A DNA stretch of 64,000 nt, from positions 310,001 through 374,000 of the forward strand of contig NZ_BMIV01000002.1 in assembly GCF_014642735.1 (NCBI RefSeq), given 5' to 3'. The stretch is from Paracoccus acridae (lineage in GTDB: Bacteria > Pseudomonadota > Alphaproteobacteria > Rhodobacterales > Rhodobacteraceae). Both the position numbers and the translations under genes were made by a program. Below are positions 26,163 through 35,355 of the stretch, in pieces. Below the pieces are notes generated by a model. The model searched no databases. It was not told where the DNA came from and worked only from the letters and a program-made list of their open reading frames with translations. The stretch's first letter is position 1; each line of letters begins with the position of its first letter.

Positions 26163-27490
26163 CCGACCTGATCCCGCAATTCGGAGGCACGCTGTGGACG
26201 CTGGCCGCGTTCTTCATTGCCCTTGCGGTGATCGTGACGGTCCATGAATTCGGCCATTACTATATCGGCAGGCTGTCGGGCATCCGGGCCGAGGTCTTCT
26301 CGGTCGGCTTCGGTCCGCGCCTGATCTCGCGCCGCGACCGGCGGGGAACGCTGTGGCAATTGGCGGCGATCCCGCTGGGCGGATATGTGCGGTTCCTGGG
26401 CGATGCCAATGCCGCAAGCGCGGGGCCGGGCCGGGCGGTCGATCCGGCCTTGCGGCGCCAGACGCTGACGGGCGCGCCGCTGTGGGCACGCTTCGCCACG
26501 CTGCTGGCCGGACCGGTCTTCAATTTCATCCTGTCGATCCTAGTCTTCGGCGGTTTCGCGCTGTTCCAGGGTCTTCCGACGGACGAGCCGCAGGTCGGCA
26601 CCATCGCCGAGGCGCCGCCCGGCGTGGTCAACGAATTGCAGCCGGGCGACCGGATCCTGGCCCTGGGCGGCCAGCCGGTCGAAAGCTGGCGCGACATCGG
26701 CGGGATCGCTCAAACCCTGCCGGTTGCCGACCACCAGGACTGGACGGTTCGGCGCGATGGCGCGGAGTTGACCGTGCGCGGTCCCGACCCGATGCCCGCC
26801 CGGATCAGCGGCGTGGCCCCGCGCAGCGCCGCGGCCGATGCCGGGCTGCGGGCGGGCGATGTGGTGATGGCCATCGACGGCCAGCCGGTCAGCCGCTTCA
26901 CCCAGATGCGCCAGGCGGTCGAGGCGGCCGAGGGCCAGCCGCTTGCCTTGCAGGTCTGGCGCCCCGGCCAGGGCGTCGCGGATTACACGCTGGTTCCCAA
27001 GATGCAGGACCTGCCCGCCGAGGGTGGCGGATACGAACGGCGCTGGCTGATCGGCGTGACCGGGGGCGAAAGCTTTTTCACGCCCGCCACCCGCAGCGCG
27101 GGGCCGCTGGAATCGCTGTGGCTGGGTGTCCAGCAGACCTGGGGGATCATCGCCTCGTCCCTGTCGGGGATGTGGGCGATGATCTCGGGCCAGATCGACA
27201 GCTGCAATCTTGGCGGCGCCATCAGCATCGCCGAAAGCACGGGCCAGGCGGCAAGCGCGGGGGGCGGCAATTTCCTGTGGTGGATCGCCGTCCTGTCGGC
27301 GGCCATCGGCTTTCTGAACCTGTTGCCGATCCCGGTCCTGGATGGCGGGCACCTGATGTTCTACACATGGGAGGCCGTGACCGGCCGTCCGCCCTCGGAC
27401 AAGGCCCTGAACCTGCTGACCGCGATGGGCATGGCGGCGGTGCTGTCGCTGATGATTTTCGGCCTGACCAACGATCTTTTCTGCCCCTGA
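26159..27490 (+). CDS. rseP: RIP metalloprotease RseP
   Basis: This site-2 protease cuts membrane-bound anti-sigma factors and signal-peptide remnants. It is 443 residues with the zinc motif HEFGH at 29-33 in the first transmembrane segment, two PDZ-like segments between about 135 and 290 (each with a GDRILALGGQPV or GDVVMAIDGQPV core), and the C-terminal membrane motif NLLPIPVLDGGHL that completes the metal site. It overlaps dxr by four bases. Position directly before bamA ties envelope stress control to outer-membrane assembly. Confidence 0.95.
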   Translation: MTDLIPQFGGTLWTLAAFFIALAVIVTVHEFGHYYIGRLSGIRAEVFSVGFGPRLISRRDRRGTLWQLAAIPLGGYVRFLGDANAASAGPGRAVDPALRRQTLTGAPLWARFATLLAGPVFNFILSILVFGGFALFQGLPTDEPQVGTIAEAPPGVVNELQPGDRILALGGQPVESWRDIGGIAQTLPVADHQDWTVRRDGAELTVRGPDPMPARISGVAPRSAAADAGLRAGDVVMAIDGQPVSRFTQMRQAVEAAEGQPLALQVWRPGQGVADYTLVPKMQDLPAEGGGYERRWLIGVTGGESFFTPATRSAGPLESLWLGVQQTWGIIASSLSGMWAMISGQIDSCNLGGAISIAESTGQAASAGGGNFLWWIAVLSAAIGFLNLLPIPVLDGGHLMFYTWEAVTGRPPSDKALNLLTAMGMAAVLSLMIFGLTNDLFCP

Positions 27491-27503
27491 CGCGCGATGC
27501 GTT

Positions 27504-27539
27504 TTGACAGGGCAGGCGGATTGATGCACAAGCTTGACA
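27504..27539 (+). promoter_or_regulatory. Two TTGACA hexamers upstream of bamA
   Basis: Exact TTGACA sequences occur at 27504-27509 and 27534-27539, 30 bases apart, in the 104-base rseP-bamA gap. Both match the -35 consensus, but no convincing -10 hexamer lies at the right spacing, so promoter activity is uncertain. Confidence 0.3.
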
Positions 27540-27594
27540 CAAAAGAAGGCGCCGAAAAGGGTGCCGTTTCAGGCTGACGACAAGAGGGACAGCA

Positions 27595-29907
27595 ATGACA
27601 CGGAAACTGGGCAGGGGCGCGGTCGCCCTGGTGACGGCCTTGACGATTGCGGCCCCGGCGGCACTGATCCCCGCGGCGGCTTCGGCCTATGTGTTCAACG
27701 ACGTGCGGATCGAGGGGTCGCAGCGGGTCGAACCGGCGACCGTGCTGTCCTATGCCAACATCGCGCGCGGCCAGGACGTGTCGGCGGGAGAGCTGAACGA
27801 TGCGCTGCAACGGCTGCAGAATTCCGGCCTGTTCGAGACGGTCGAGATCGTGCCCCAGGGCAATGTCCTGGTGATCCGCGTCAGCGAATACCCCACGATC
27901 AACCAGATCAGCTTCGAGGGCAATCGCCGCATCAACGACGAACAGCTTGCCCAGGTCGTGCAAAGCCAATCGCGCCGGGTCTATCAGCCCAGCCAGGCCA
28001 TCCAGGACGCCAACAACATCGCCCAGGCCTATGCCGCGCAAGGCCGCCTGGCTGCCCGCGTCGATCCGCGCATCATCCGCCGCAGCGACAACCGCGTCGA
28101 TCTGGTGTTCGAGGTCCGTGAAGGCAACGTGACCGAGATCGAGCGCATCGGCTTTACCGGCAACCGCGCCTTCAGCGACCGCCGGTTGCGCAACGTGCTG
28201 GACACCAAGCAGGCGGGCATCCTGCGAACCTTCATCCGCCGCGACACCTTCGCGCCGGAACGGCTGCAACTGGACGAACAGCTTCTGACCGACTTCTATC
28301 GCTCGCGCGGCTATGCGGATTTCCGGGTGCAGGCGGTGGCGCCGGAAATCGCGCGGGAACGCGACGCCTTCTATATCACCTTCAACATCCAGGAAGGCCC
28401 GCGCTATCGTTTCGCGCAGGTCAACACCGTGTCGGAAATCCCGGGTGTCGATGCGGCGCCCTTTGCCGCGCAGAACCGCGTGGGCCGGGGCGATGTCTAT
28501 AACCCCGCCGCCATCGACAACACCATCCGCCGGATGGAGACCATTGCGCTGCAGCAGGGACTGAACTTCGTCAACATCGAGCCCCGCGTGACGCGCAACC
28601 CGCAGAACCAGACGCTGGACCTGACCTTCGCCCTGACGCGCGGCCCGCGCGTCTTTGTCGAACGCATCGACATCGAGGGTAACACGACCACGCTGGACCA
28701 GGTGATCCGCCGCCAGTTCAACACGGTCGAGGGCGATCCCTTCAACCCGCGCGAAATCCGCAACGCAGCCGAACGTATCCGCGCGCTTGGCTATTTCAGC
28801 GACGCGCAGGTCGAAAGCCGCCCCGGCAGCAGCGACGAACAGGTGATCGTCGATGTGAACGTGGAAGAACAGCCGACCGGGTCGCTGTCCTTCGGCGCGT
28901 CCTATGGCGTGGCCTCGGGCGTGGGCCTGAACGCGTCCTTGCAGGAAAACAACTTCCTGGGCCGGGGCCAGACGGTCGGGCTGTCGATCTCGACCGCCGA
29001 TGGCGACCAGTCCTCGTCGCTGACCTTTATCGAGCCTTATTTCCTGGGACGCGACCTGCGCTTCGGCTTCAACACCTATTACAACGTCACCGAAAGCCTG
29101 AATTCGGATTACAATACCCGGTCCGTGGGCGTGCGGCCGTCGATCGAATTCCCGATCTCGCAGAACGGGCGGCTGGAACTGCGCTATCGCCTATCCAAGG
29201 AAACCCTGGGCGGGGTCGAGGAGGACAGCTCGCAGCTGCTCCAGGCCGAGGAAGGGCAGCGCACCACCTCGGCCCTGGGTTACAGCTATCTGTGGGACAC
29301 GCGCATCACCGGGCTTGATCCGCTGACCAGCTACAAGCTGCGCTTCTCGCAGGATTTCGCGGGTCTTGGCGGCGACACGAAGACCGTCACGACCAGCGGC
29401 CTTGCCGGGGTGGAAAGCAATGCCTGGCGCGAGGAAGTGACCCTGCGCGCCGAATTCGAGGCGGGCGCGATCCATTCCTATGACGATTATTCCACCTGGA
29501 TCCTGGACCGTTATCGCGGCGGCACGCGCATCCGCGGGTTCGAACCCAACGGCATCGGCCCGCGCGACCTGGCGGCCGAGAACGACGACGGCCTGGGCGG
29601 CAACTATTTCTGGGTGGTCCGCACCGAGGCGCAGTTCCCCATCGGCCTGCCCGAGGAATACGGCATTTCCGGCGGTCTGTTCGCCGATGTCGGGTCGATC
29701 TGGGGCCTGGATACGACAAGCTATGAGAATGATGCCGGTGATAGGATCAACATAGACGACAGCATGGCCATCCGCGCATCGGTCGGGGCCTCGATCTTCT
29801 GGACCACGCCCATCGGTCCGCTGCGCTTCAACTTCTCGAAGGCGGTCAAGAAGGAAGACTATGACGAGGAACAGAACTTCGACCTGACCATCTCGACCCG
29901 GTTCTGA
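27595..29907 (+). CDS. bamA: Outer membrane protein assembly factor BamA
   Basis: BamA inserts beta-barrel proteins in the outer membrane. The 770-residue protein starts with a signal peptide cleaved after ASA (about residue 31). Five POTRA domains follow to about residue 345 (first: YVFNDVRIEGSQRVEPATVL), then the barrel, which ends in the canonical aromatic C-terminus (LTISTRF). The GTRIRGFEPNGIGPRD block matches the conserved VRGF/Y element of the Omp85 family. An ompH-like gene overlaps its stop by one base. Confidence 0.97.
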   Translation: MTRKLGRGAVALVTALTIAAPAALIPAAASAYVFNDVRIEGSQRVEPATVLSYANIARGQDVSAGELNDALQRLQNSGLFETVEIVPQGNVLVIRVSEYPTINQISFEGNRRINDEQLAQVVQSQSRRVYQPSQAIQDANNIAQAYAAQGRLAARVDPRIIRRSDNRVDLVFEVREGNVTEIERIGFTGNRAFSDRRLRNVLDTKQAGILRTFIRRDTFAPERLQLDEQLLTDFYRSRGYADFRVQAVAPEIARERDAFYITFNIQEGPRYRFAQVNTVSEIPGVDAAPFAAQNRVGRGDVYNPAAIDNTIRRMETIALQQGLNFVNIEPRVTRNPQNQTLDLTFALTRGPRVFVERIDIEGNTTTLDQVIRRQFNTVEGDPFNPREIRNAAERIRALGYFSDAQVESRPGSSDEQVIVDVNVEEQPTGSLSFGASYGVASGVGLNASLQENNFLGRGQTVGLSISTADGDQSSSLTFIEPYFLGRDLRFGFNTYYNVTESLNSDYNTRSVGVRPSIEFPISQNGRLELRYRLSKETLGGVEEDSSQLLQAEEGQRTTSALGYSYLWDTRITGLDPLTSYKLRFSQDFAGLGGDTKTVTTSGLAGVESNAWREEVTLRAEFEAGAIHSYDDYSTWILDRYRGGTRIRGFEPNGIGPRDLAAENDDGLGGNYFWVVRTEAQFPIGLPEEYGISGGLFADVGSIWGLDTTSYENDAGDRINIDDSMAIRASVGASIFWTTPIGPLRFNFSKAVKKEDYDEEQNFDLTISTRF

Positions 29908-30569
29908 TGCGGATCCTCGGCTGGATCGGACTATGCGCGCTGCTTGCCCTGCCAGGCGGCGCCATCAGCCAGCAAATTCCCGAACAGGAACAGCCGGCCG
30001 CGCCCGAACTGCCCTCGCGTACGATCCAGACGCCAGCCGATGCCAAGCCGCTGACAGCGCCGATCCTGACCGTCGATCAGGATGTCCTTTTTGCAACGTC
30101 CGACTGGGGCAACCGGACGCAGCGCGTGCTGGAACAGGAAGGCAGCAAGATCGAGACCGAGAACCAGCGGCTTGCAGCCCAGCTTTCGGCCGAGGAAGCG
30201 ACCTTGACCGAACAGCGCGGCACGCTGGATCCCGCCGAGTTCCGCAGGCTGGCCGAGGCCTTCGATACCCGCGCGACCGAAGTGCGCCGCCAGCGCGCAC
30301 AGGTCGTCCAGGATCTGAACGCCTGGGCCGAAGCCGACCGTGCCGCCTTTTATCGCGCCGCGCTGCCCCTGATGGGCGAGATGATGCAGGAACGCAATGC
30401 GGTGGCCGTTCTGGACCGCCGCACGCTGTTCGTGTCCATGGATGCCATCGACATGACGCAGGATCTGGTCAAGCGGCTGAACGCGGAACTGGGCGACGGC
30501 TCTGGCACCGTGCCCCTGCCGGTCCTTGACGGAAAACAGCCTAGGGCAGGCGCGCCAGGCGATCGCTGA
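29907..30569 (+). CDS. OmpH/Skp family periplasmic chaperone
   Basis: The 220-residue protein has an N-terminal signal peptide (MRILGWIGLCALLALPGGAIS) and a proline-rich spacer. Its OmpH-like core runs from about 50 to 195: ILTVDQDVLFATSDWGNRTQRVLEQEG, then a long charged helical hairpin, then AVAVLDRRTLFVSMDAIDMTQDLVKRLN. Skp-type proteins hold unfolded outer-membrane proteins for the Bam machine. Its ATG shares one base with the bamA stop (TGATG). It overlaps the convergent nucleoside hydrolase by 29 bases. Confidence 0.9.
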   Translation: MRILGWIGLCALLALPGGAISQQIPEQEQPAAPELPSRTIQTPADAKPLTAPILTVDQDVLFATSDWGNRTQRVLEQEGSKIETENQRLAAQLSAEEATLTEQRGTLDPAEFRRLAEAFDTRATEVRRQRAQVVQDLNAWAEADRAAFYRAALPLMGEMMQERNAVAVLDRRTLFVSMDAIDMTQDLVKRLNAELGDGSGTVPLPVLDGKQPRAGAPGDR

Positions 30570-31479
30570 GCAGCGTGAACAGACTGTCGCGGTCCACATG
30601 CCGGATGAAGGTGGCATTCGCCGGTCGGTCCGTCACGCGCCACCAGTCCGCAACCGTCATCCCGGTCGTGAACTGACCTGCCGTTTCGATTTCCACATTG
30701 ATGTGTCGCCCGGTGAACAGGTCGGGGCGCAGCAGCCAGGCGATGGCGCAAGGATCGTGCAACGGGGCGCCCTCGCTTCCGTACTTTCCCTTGTCGAAGC
30801 GTTCGAAGAAATCCGTCCAGCTTGCGATGGCGGGGCCGCAGCGGCCGGGCAGGGCGCGCATCCGGCCGATCCAGTCGCGCGATGTCAGCGCCTCGTGCGT
30901 CACGTCCAGGGGCATCACCACCAGGGGGGCGCCTGCCGCGAAAACCTCGGCCGCGGCTTCGGGGTCGACGAAGATGTTGAATTCGGCGGCAGGGGTGATG
31001 TTGCCCACCTCGAAATAGGCGCCGCCCATCAGGACGATTTCCTGGATGCGCCCGATGATGTCCGGGGCCTGCCGGAAGGCTTGGGCGATGTTGGTCAGGG
31101 GGCCGATGGGAACCAGCGTCACCGTTCCGGCGGGTTCGCGGCGCAGCGTGTCGATGATGAAGTCGACCGCGTGCCCAGGCTGCAGCGCCATCCTGGGCGC
31201 GGGCAGTTCGATGCCGTCAAGGCCCGACTTGCCGTGGACATGTTCCGCCGTGACCAGGGGGCGGACCAGCGGCCGGTCGCAGCCGGCAAAGACCGGGATG
31301 TCGGTCCGGCCTGCCAGTTCCAGGATCTTGCGCGCGTTCAGTTCGGTCAGCGCCAAGGGCACGTTGCCGGCAACCGCTGTCAGGCCCAGCACCTCCAGTT
31401 CGGGGCTGGCTAGGGCCAGAAGGATCGCCACCGCGTCGTCCTGACCGGGATCGGTGTCGATGATGATCTTGCGGGCCAT
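30541..31479 (-). CDS. Nucleoside hydrolase
   Basis: This enzyme hydrolyses the N-glycosidic bond of ribonucleosides. It is 312 residues with the Ca2+-binding motif DTDPGQDDA at residues 8-16, the second conserved block LVPIGPLTNIAQAFR, VLMGGA and EFNIFVDPEAA. The start at 31479 (MARKIIIDTDPGQ) has a perfect AGGAGG upstream; the open frame continues beyond it without similarity. Substrate preference cannot be read from sequence. It is divergent from the ABC-F gene across 112 bases. Confidence 0.94.
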   Translation of the reverse strand: MARKIIIDTDPGQDDAVAILLALASPELEVLGLTAVAGNVPLALTELNARKILELAGRTDIPVFAGCDRPLVRPLVTAEHVHGKSGLDGIELPAPRMALQPGHAVDFIIDTLRREPAGTVTLVPIGPLTNIAQAFRQAPDIIGRIQEIVLMGGAYFEVGNITPAAEFNIFVDPEAAAEVFAAGAPLVVMPLDVTHEALTSRDWIGRMRALPGRCGPAIASWTDFFERFDKGKYGSEGAPLHDPCAIAWLLRPDLFTGRHINVEIETAGQFTTGMTVADWWRVTDRPANATFIRHVDRDSLFTLLSDRLARLP

Positions 31480-31591
31480 GCGAACCTCCTGCGGCGTCGC
31501 GCCGTTGTGAAAGGGAATGTCCGGCGGTGCAAGCCCCCCATTGGGCGGGGATCCATTGACCGGCCGCCCGCCCCGCGATAGGGGCCGCATC

Positions 31592-33400
31592 ATGGCACGC
31601 GCACCCCTTCTTCAACTGTCCGACATTTCGCTGACCTTTGGCGGAAATCCCGTTTTCGACGGATTGTCCCTGACAATCCAGCCCGGCGACCGCGTGGCCC
31701 TGGTGGGGCGCAACGGGTCGGGGAAATCAACCCTGATGAAGGTCATGGCAGGCCTGGTCGAGCCTGACCGGGGCGAAGTCGTGGCCGGTGCGGGGGTGAC
31801 CACCGGCTATATGGAACAGGATCCCGACCTGTCGGATTTTGTGACCCTGGGCGAATTCGCGGCCTCGGGTCTGCCCGAGGCCGAAGCCTACCGTGTCGAG
31901 ATGGCGGCCGAGGGGTTGAAGTTCGATCCCGCCCGTCCTGTCGCCACCGCATCGGGCGGGGAACGCCGCCGCGCCGCCCTGGCTCGTCTTCTGGCGCAGG
32001 CGCCGGAACTGATGCTGCTGGACGAGCCGACCAACCACCTGGACATCCAGGCGATCGGCTGGCTGGAGGATCACCTGTCACAGACCCGCGCGGCCTATGT
32101 CATCATCAGCCACGACCGCGCCTTTCTGCGTCGCCTGACCCGCGCCACCCTGTGGATCGACCGGGGCGAGGTTCGCCGCCAGGAAAAGGGCTTCGAGGGC
32201 TTCGAGGACTGGCGCGAATCCGTCTGGGCGGCCGAGGATGACGCCCGCCACAAGCTGGACCGCAAGATCAAGGCCGAGGCCCGCTGGGCCGTCGAGGGGA
32301 TCAGCGCGCGCCGCAAGCGCAACCAGGGCCGCGTGCGCGCCTTGGCCGCCTTGCGCGCCGAACGCAGTGCCCAGATCCGGCGGCAGGGGACGGCCGCCAT
32401 GGCGCTGGATTCGGGACCGCAATCGGGCAAGAAGGTGATCGAGGCCAAGGGCATCGCCAAGTCCTTCGGCGGCCGCGAGATCCTCCGGCCCTTCGACCTG
32501 CTGGTGAACAGGGGCGACCGGATCGCCTTTGTCGGGCCGAACGGCGCGGGCAAGACCACGCTGATCAAGATGCTGACCGGGGAAATCGCGCCGGACCAGG
32601 GCACGGTGACGCTGGGCACCAACCTGGAACTGGCGGTCTTCGACCAGACCCGTTCGGCGCTGAACCCGGACCAGACCCTGTGGGAATCGCTGACGGGCGA
32701 TCCTGACATGCGCGTGTCGGGGCGGGCCGATCAGGTCATGGTGCGGGGCCAGCCGCGGCATGTGGTGGCCTATCTCAAGGATTTCCTGTTCGACGACGCG
32801 CAGGCCCGTGCGCCTGTCCGCAGCCTGTCGGGCGGCGAAAAGGCGCGGCTGCTGTTGGCGCGGCTGATGGCGCGGCCTTCGAACATGCTGGTGCTGGACG
32901 AACCGACCAACGACCTGGACGTGGAAACGCTGGATCTGTTGCAGGATCTGCTGGGCGAATACGATGGCACCGTCCTGCTGGTCAGCCATGATCGTGATTT
33001 CATCGACCGCGTGGCCGACACCACCGTGGCGATGGAAGGGGATGGTCGCGCGACCGTCTATGCGGGCGGCTGGTCCGATTACCGCGCCCAGCGGGGCGAG
33101 GACGCACCTGCCGTCACGGACAACGCCCCCCGAAAGGCCGAGACCGCGCCGGACAGGCCGAAACCTGCCAAATCGGGCCTGTCCTTCACCGAGCAACATC
33201 GCCTTGAGGCGCTGCCCGCCGTGATCGAGCGTCTTGAGGCCGAGATCGCCAAGCTGTCGGAATTCCTGGCCCAGCCCGACCTGTTCACGACCGCCCCCGC
33301 CAAGTTCCAGAAGGCCACCGAGGCCTTGGCCGAACGGCAGCAGGCCTTGTCAGAGGCCGAGGATGAATGGCTCGCGCTGGAGGAGAAGGCCTCGACCTAG
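31592..33400 (+). CDS. ABC-F family ATP-binding protein (Uup-like)
   Basis: The 602-residue protein has two ABC ATPase domains and no membrane segment: Walker A GRNGSGKST at about 39-47 and GPNGAGKTT in the second half, signatures SGGERRR and SGGEKAR, and Walker B LDEPTNHLD and LDEPTNDLD. A charged linker and a C-terminal helical coiled-coil (residues about 520-600) match the Uup subgroup, which acts on ribosomes or branched DNA. The start at 31592 is the first ATG before the conserved N-terminus. Its TAG is shared as CTAG with the convergent metallopeptidase gene. Confidence 0.92.
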   Translation: MARAPLLQLSDISLTFGGNPVFDGLSLTIQPGDRVALVGRNGSGKSTLMKVMAGLVEPDRGEVVAGAGVTTGYMEQDPDLSDFVTLGEFAASGLPEAEAYRVEMAAEGLKFDPARPVATASGGERRRAALARLLAQAPELMLLDEPTNHLDIQAIGWLEDHLSQTRAAYVIISHDRAFLRRLTRATLWIDRGEVRRQEKGFEGFEDWRESVWAAEDDARHKLDRKIKAEARWAVEGISARRKRNQGRVRALAALRAERSAQIRRQGTAAMALDSGPQSGKKVIEAKGIAKSFGGREILRPFDLLVNRGDRIAFVGPNGAGKTTLIKMLTGEIAPDQGTVTLGTNLELAVFDQTRSALNPDQTLWESLTGDPDMRVSGRADQVMVRGQPRHVVAYLKDFLFDDAQARAPVRSLSGGEKARLLLARLMARPSNMLVLDEPTNDLDVETLDLLQDLLGEYDGTVLLVSHDRDFIDRVADTTVAMEGDGRATVYAGGWSDYRAQRGEDAPAVTDNAPRKAETAPDRPKPAKSGLSFTEQHRLEALPAVIERLEAEIAKLSEFLAQPDLFTTAPAKFQKATEALAERQQALSEAEDEWLALEEKAST

Positions 33401-34371
33401 GCGCCCCGCGCGGCATGGTTGCTGATCCAGCCATGCGCGAACTTGATCTTTTCCCGGATCTTCGGCGTCAGGATGAAGGGATACAGGTCCGAGTTGTCCA
33501 GCGCGCGGTTGATGTCGTTGATGGCGATTGCGACCTCGGCGGCGATGTTCAGCAGATGGTCTGCGTCCGTTTCGGCATAGGGCTGATACCCGTCGGGAAC
33601 GTTCTTCATCAACAATCCCGCGTTGATGAAGCTGTCGGTGAAATCGACCATGTGCAGCAGATGCGCCACGGTTTCGGCCCAATCCTCGTGCGGGTGCGAG
33701 GTCGCATAGGCGGTGATGAAATCCTCGCCCGGATCCTTGGGATTGGCGTAATGTTCCTGGAGCGCGGCGTTGTAGTCCTGGGTTTCATCCCCGAACAGGG
33801 GCCGGAATTCGTCCTGGAAGCCCGGCGCGACGGTCAGGCGGTCGAACAGGAAATGCGCCAGTTCGTGCCGGAAATGCCCCACCATCGACCTGTATTGTTC
33901 GCCCAGCTGCTGCTGGCGCTGAACGCGGATCAGTTCATCCGCCTCGGTCACGTTGATGACGATCTCGCCGTTGTCGTGGCCCATCATGATCTGCACGGCC
34001 CGGCCGCCGCCGGTGTTTTCCGACAGCATCTGGAAGCGGGGCCGCATCCCCTGATCCGCGTCGGTGAACCATTGCCAGTTCGACAGATTGGCCAGCACCC
34101 ACCGCTTCGCCCGCTCGGCCCTTTCAAGAAGCTGCTGGTTGTCGCCGACATTCAAGGCGGGGACCACATCCGACATGGCGCAGGACCGGCAAAGCGCCTG
34201 GCCCGGCGCGGCGACCCAGTTGCACTGGATGGTGTCGCGGTTCGCGCAGGGTTCCCCTTGGTTCAGCATGGCCCGAGATTCGGGCTCGTAATAGAGAGAG
34301 GCGCCGCAGGCGCAGAACAGGTTCTCGAAATAGACGCGGGCGTTGCAGTCCGGGCAGGTGAAACTCTGCAT
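33397..34371 (-). CDS. Zinc-ribbon metallopeptidase family protein
   Basis: This is a 324-residue cytoplasmic protein. The N-terminus carries cysteines at 6, 9, 20, 22, 42, 50, 61 and 64, consistent with one or two zinc ribbons. The zincin motif HELAH lies at 169-173 and is followed by an acidic, Asp/Glu-rich helical domain (HYANPKDPGEDFITAYATSHPHEDWAE). The pattern fits a family of putative zinc-binding metallopeptidases with unknown substrate. The ATG at 34371 has AGGAA eight bases upstream; upstream codons do not fit. It is convergent with the ABC-F gene. Confidence 0.8.
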   Translation of the reverse strand: MQSFTCPDCNARVYFENLFCACGASLYYEPESRAMLNQGEPCANRDTIQCNWVAAPGQALCRSCAMSDVVPALNVGDNQQLLERAERAKRWVLANLSNWQWFTDADQGMRPRFQMLSENTGGGRAVQIMMGHDNGEIVINVTEADELIRVQRQQQLGEQYRSMVGHFRHELAHFLFDRLTVAPGFQDEFRPLFGDETQDYNAALQEHYANPKDPGEDFITAYATSHPHEDWAETVAHLLHMVDFTDSFINAGLLMKNVPDGYQPYAETDADHLLNIAAEVAIAINDINRALDNSDLYPFILTPKIREKIKFAHGWISNHAARGA

Positions 34372-34537
34372 GATGTGTTTCCTAGGTGGCCGGGGACAAA
34401 ACCGCATCATCGTCCAAGGTTCCATGCATCCACGGGAATTTCGCGGCTGTGCGATGCTTGACTTGTGGGGGGAAATCCGCCATATCCCCGCCAACCGGCC
34501 GGGCGACTGCCCTTGGCCGGTGAGTTATTTTCAATGA

Positions 34538-34556
34538 CATCCCCTTGCCGGGGATG
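34538..34556 (+). promoter_or_regulatory. Hairpin in the rplU leader
   Basis: CATCCCC and GGGGATG pair around TTGCC, 78 bases before the rplU start. It lies in the 262-base gap upstream of rplU, which otherwise shows no feature I can name. It may be part of the leader of the L21-L27 operon. Confidence 0.35.
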
Positions 34557-34633
34557 CGCTGTCCGAAGGCGGGGAAACCCGAACGCCGGCTTGATCCGGG
34601 GCCGAAGGACGCGGCAACGAAGGAAAAGAAGCG

Positions 34634-34996
34634 ATGTTCGCGGTTCTGAAGACGGGCGGCAAGCAATACAAGGTGCAGGCGGGCGACGTCCTGCGCGTTG
34701 AAAAGCTGAATGCCGCGGCTGGCGACAAGGTCCAGTTCAACGAAATCCTGATGGTCGGCTCGACCCTGGGCGCGCCCCTGGTGGACGGCGCCTGCGTGCA
34801 GGCCGAAGTGATCGACCAGATCAAGGCCGACAAGGTCATCACCTATGTCAAGCGCCGCCGCAAGCACAGCTCGCAGCGCACGCGCGGGCATCGCCAGCAA
34901 CTGACCCTGCTGCGTGTGACCGACGTCCTGGCCGAAGGCGCGGCATCGACCGGCGTGAAGACCGCCGTCGGCGCGCGCACCAAAGAAAACGCGTAA
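34634..34996 (+). CDS. rplU: 50S ribosomal protein L21
   Basis: L21 binds 23S rRNA together with L20. The first 103 residues are the canonical L21 (MFAVLKTGGKQYKVQAGDVLRVEKL, then YVKRRRKHSSQRTRGHRQQLTLLRV). A 20-residue Ala/Gly/Lys tail follows, as often seen in alphaproteobacteria. GAAGGAAAAGAAGCG precedes the ATG. rpmA lies 12 bases downstream, the standard arrangement. Confidence 0.97.
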   Translation: MFAVLKTGGKQYKVQAGDVLRVEKLNAAAGDKVQFNEILMVGSTLGAPLVDGACVQAEVIDQIKADKVITYVKRRRKHSSQRTRGHRQQLTLLRVTDVLAEGAASTGVKTAVGARTKENA

Positions 34997-35008
34997 GGAG
35001 ACTGAGCC

Positions 35009-35281
35009 ATGGCACACAAGAAAGCAGGCGGTTCGTCCCGCAACGGTCGCGATTCGGCCGGTCGCCGTCTGGGCGTCAAGCTGTATGGCGGCCAGGAAGC
35101 CGTCGCCGGCAACATCATCGTCCGCCAGCGCGGCACGAAATGGTGGGCTGGCACCAATGTCGGCATGGGCAAGGATCATACCCTGTTTGCTCTGACCGAT
35201 GGGCAGATCACCTTCAAGAAGGGCCTGAAGGGCCGCACCTTCATTTCGGTGGTCCCCGCGACCCTTGAAGCGGCCGAGTAA
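35009..35281 (+). CDS. rpmA: 50S ribosomal protein L27
   Basis: L27 reaches the peptidyl-transferase centre with its flexible N-terminus. The 90-residue sequence [24 protein letters not shown] is the classic L27 start with no N-terminal pro-sequence, so no Prp-type cleavage is expected. AAGGAGACTGAGCC is the ribosome-binding region. It forms an operon with rplU and ends at a strong hairpin. Confidence 0.97.
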   Translation: MAHKKAGGSSRNGRDSAGRRLGVKLYGGQEAVAGNIIVRQRGTKWWAGTNVGMGKDHTLFALTDGQITFKKGLKGRTFISVVPATLEAAE

Positions 35282-35307
35282 CCCGAGCTTAACATTTCGC
35301 TGTTACA

Positions 35308-35343
35308 GGGGGATCGGCGAAAGCCGGTCCCCCGCCTGTTTTC
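35308..35343 (+). terminator. Terminator after rpmA
   Basis: GGGGGATCGGC pairs with GCCGGTCCCCC around a stable GAAA tetraloop, with one T-G pair inside the stem. It is followed by GCCTGTTTT. It closes the L21-L27 operon ahead of the GNAT gene. Confidence 0.82.
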
Positions 35344-35355
35344 CGGGGAGGGAAG

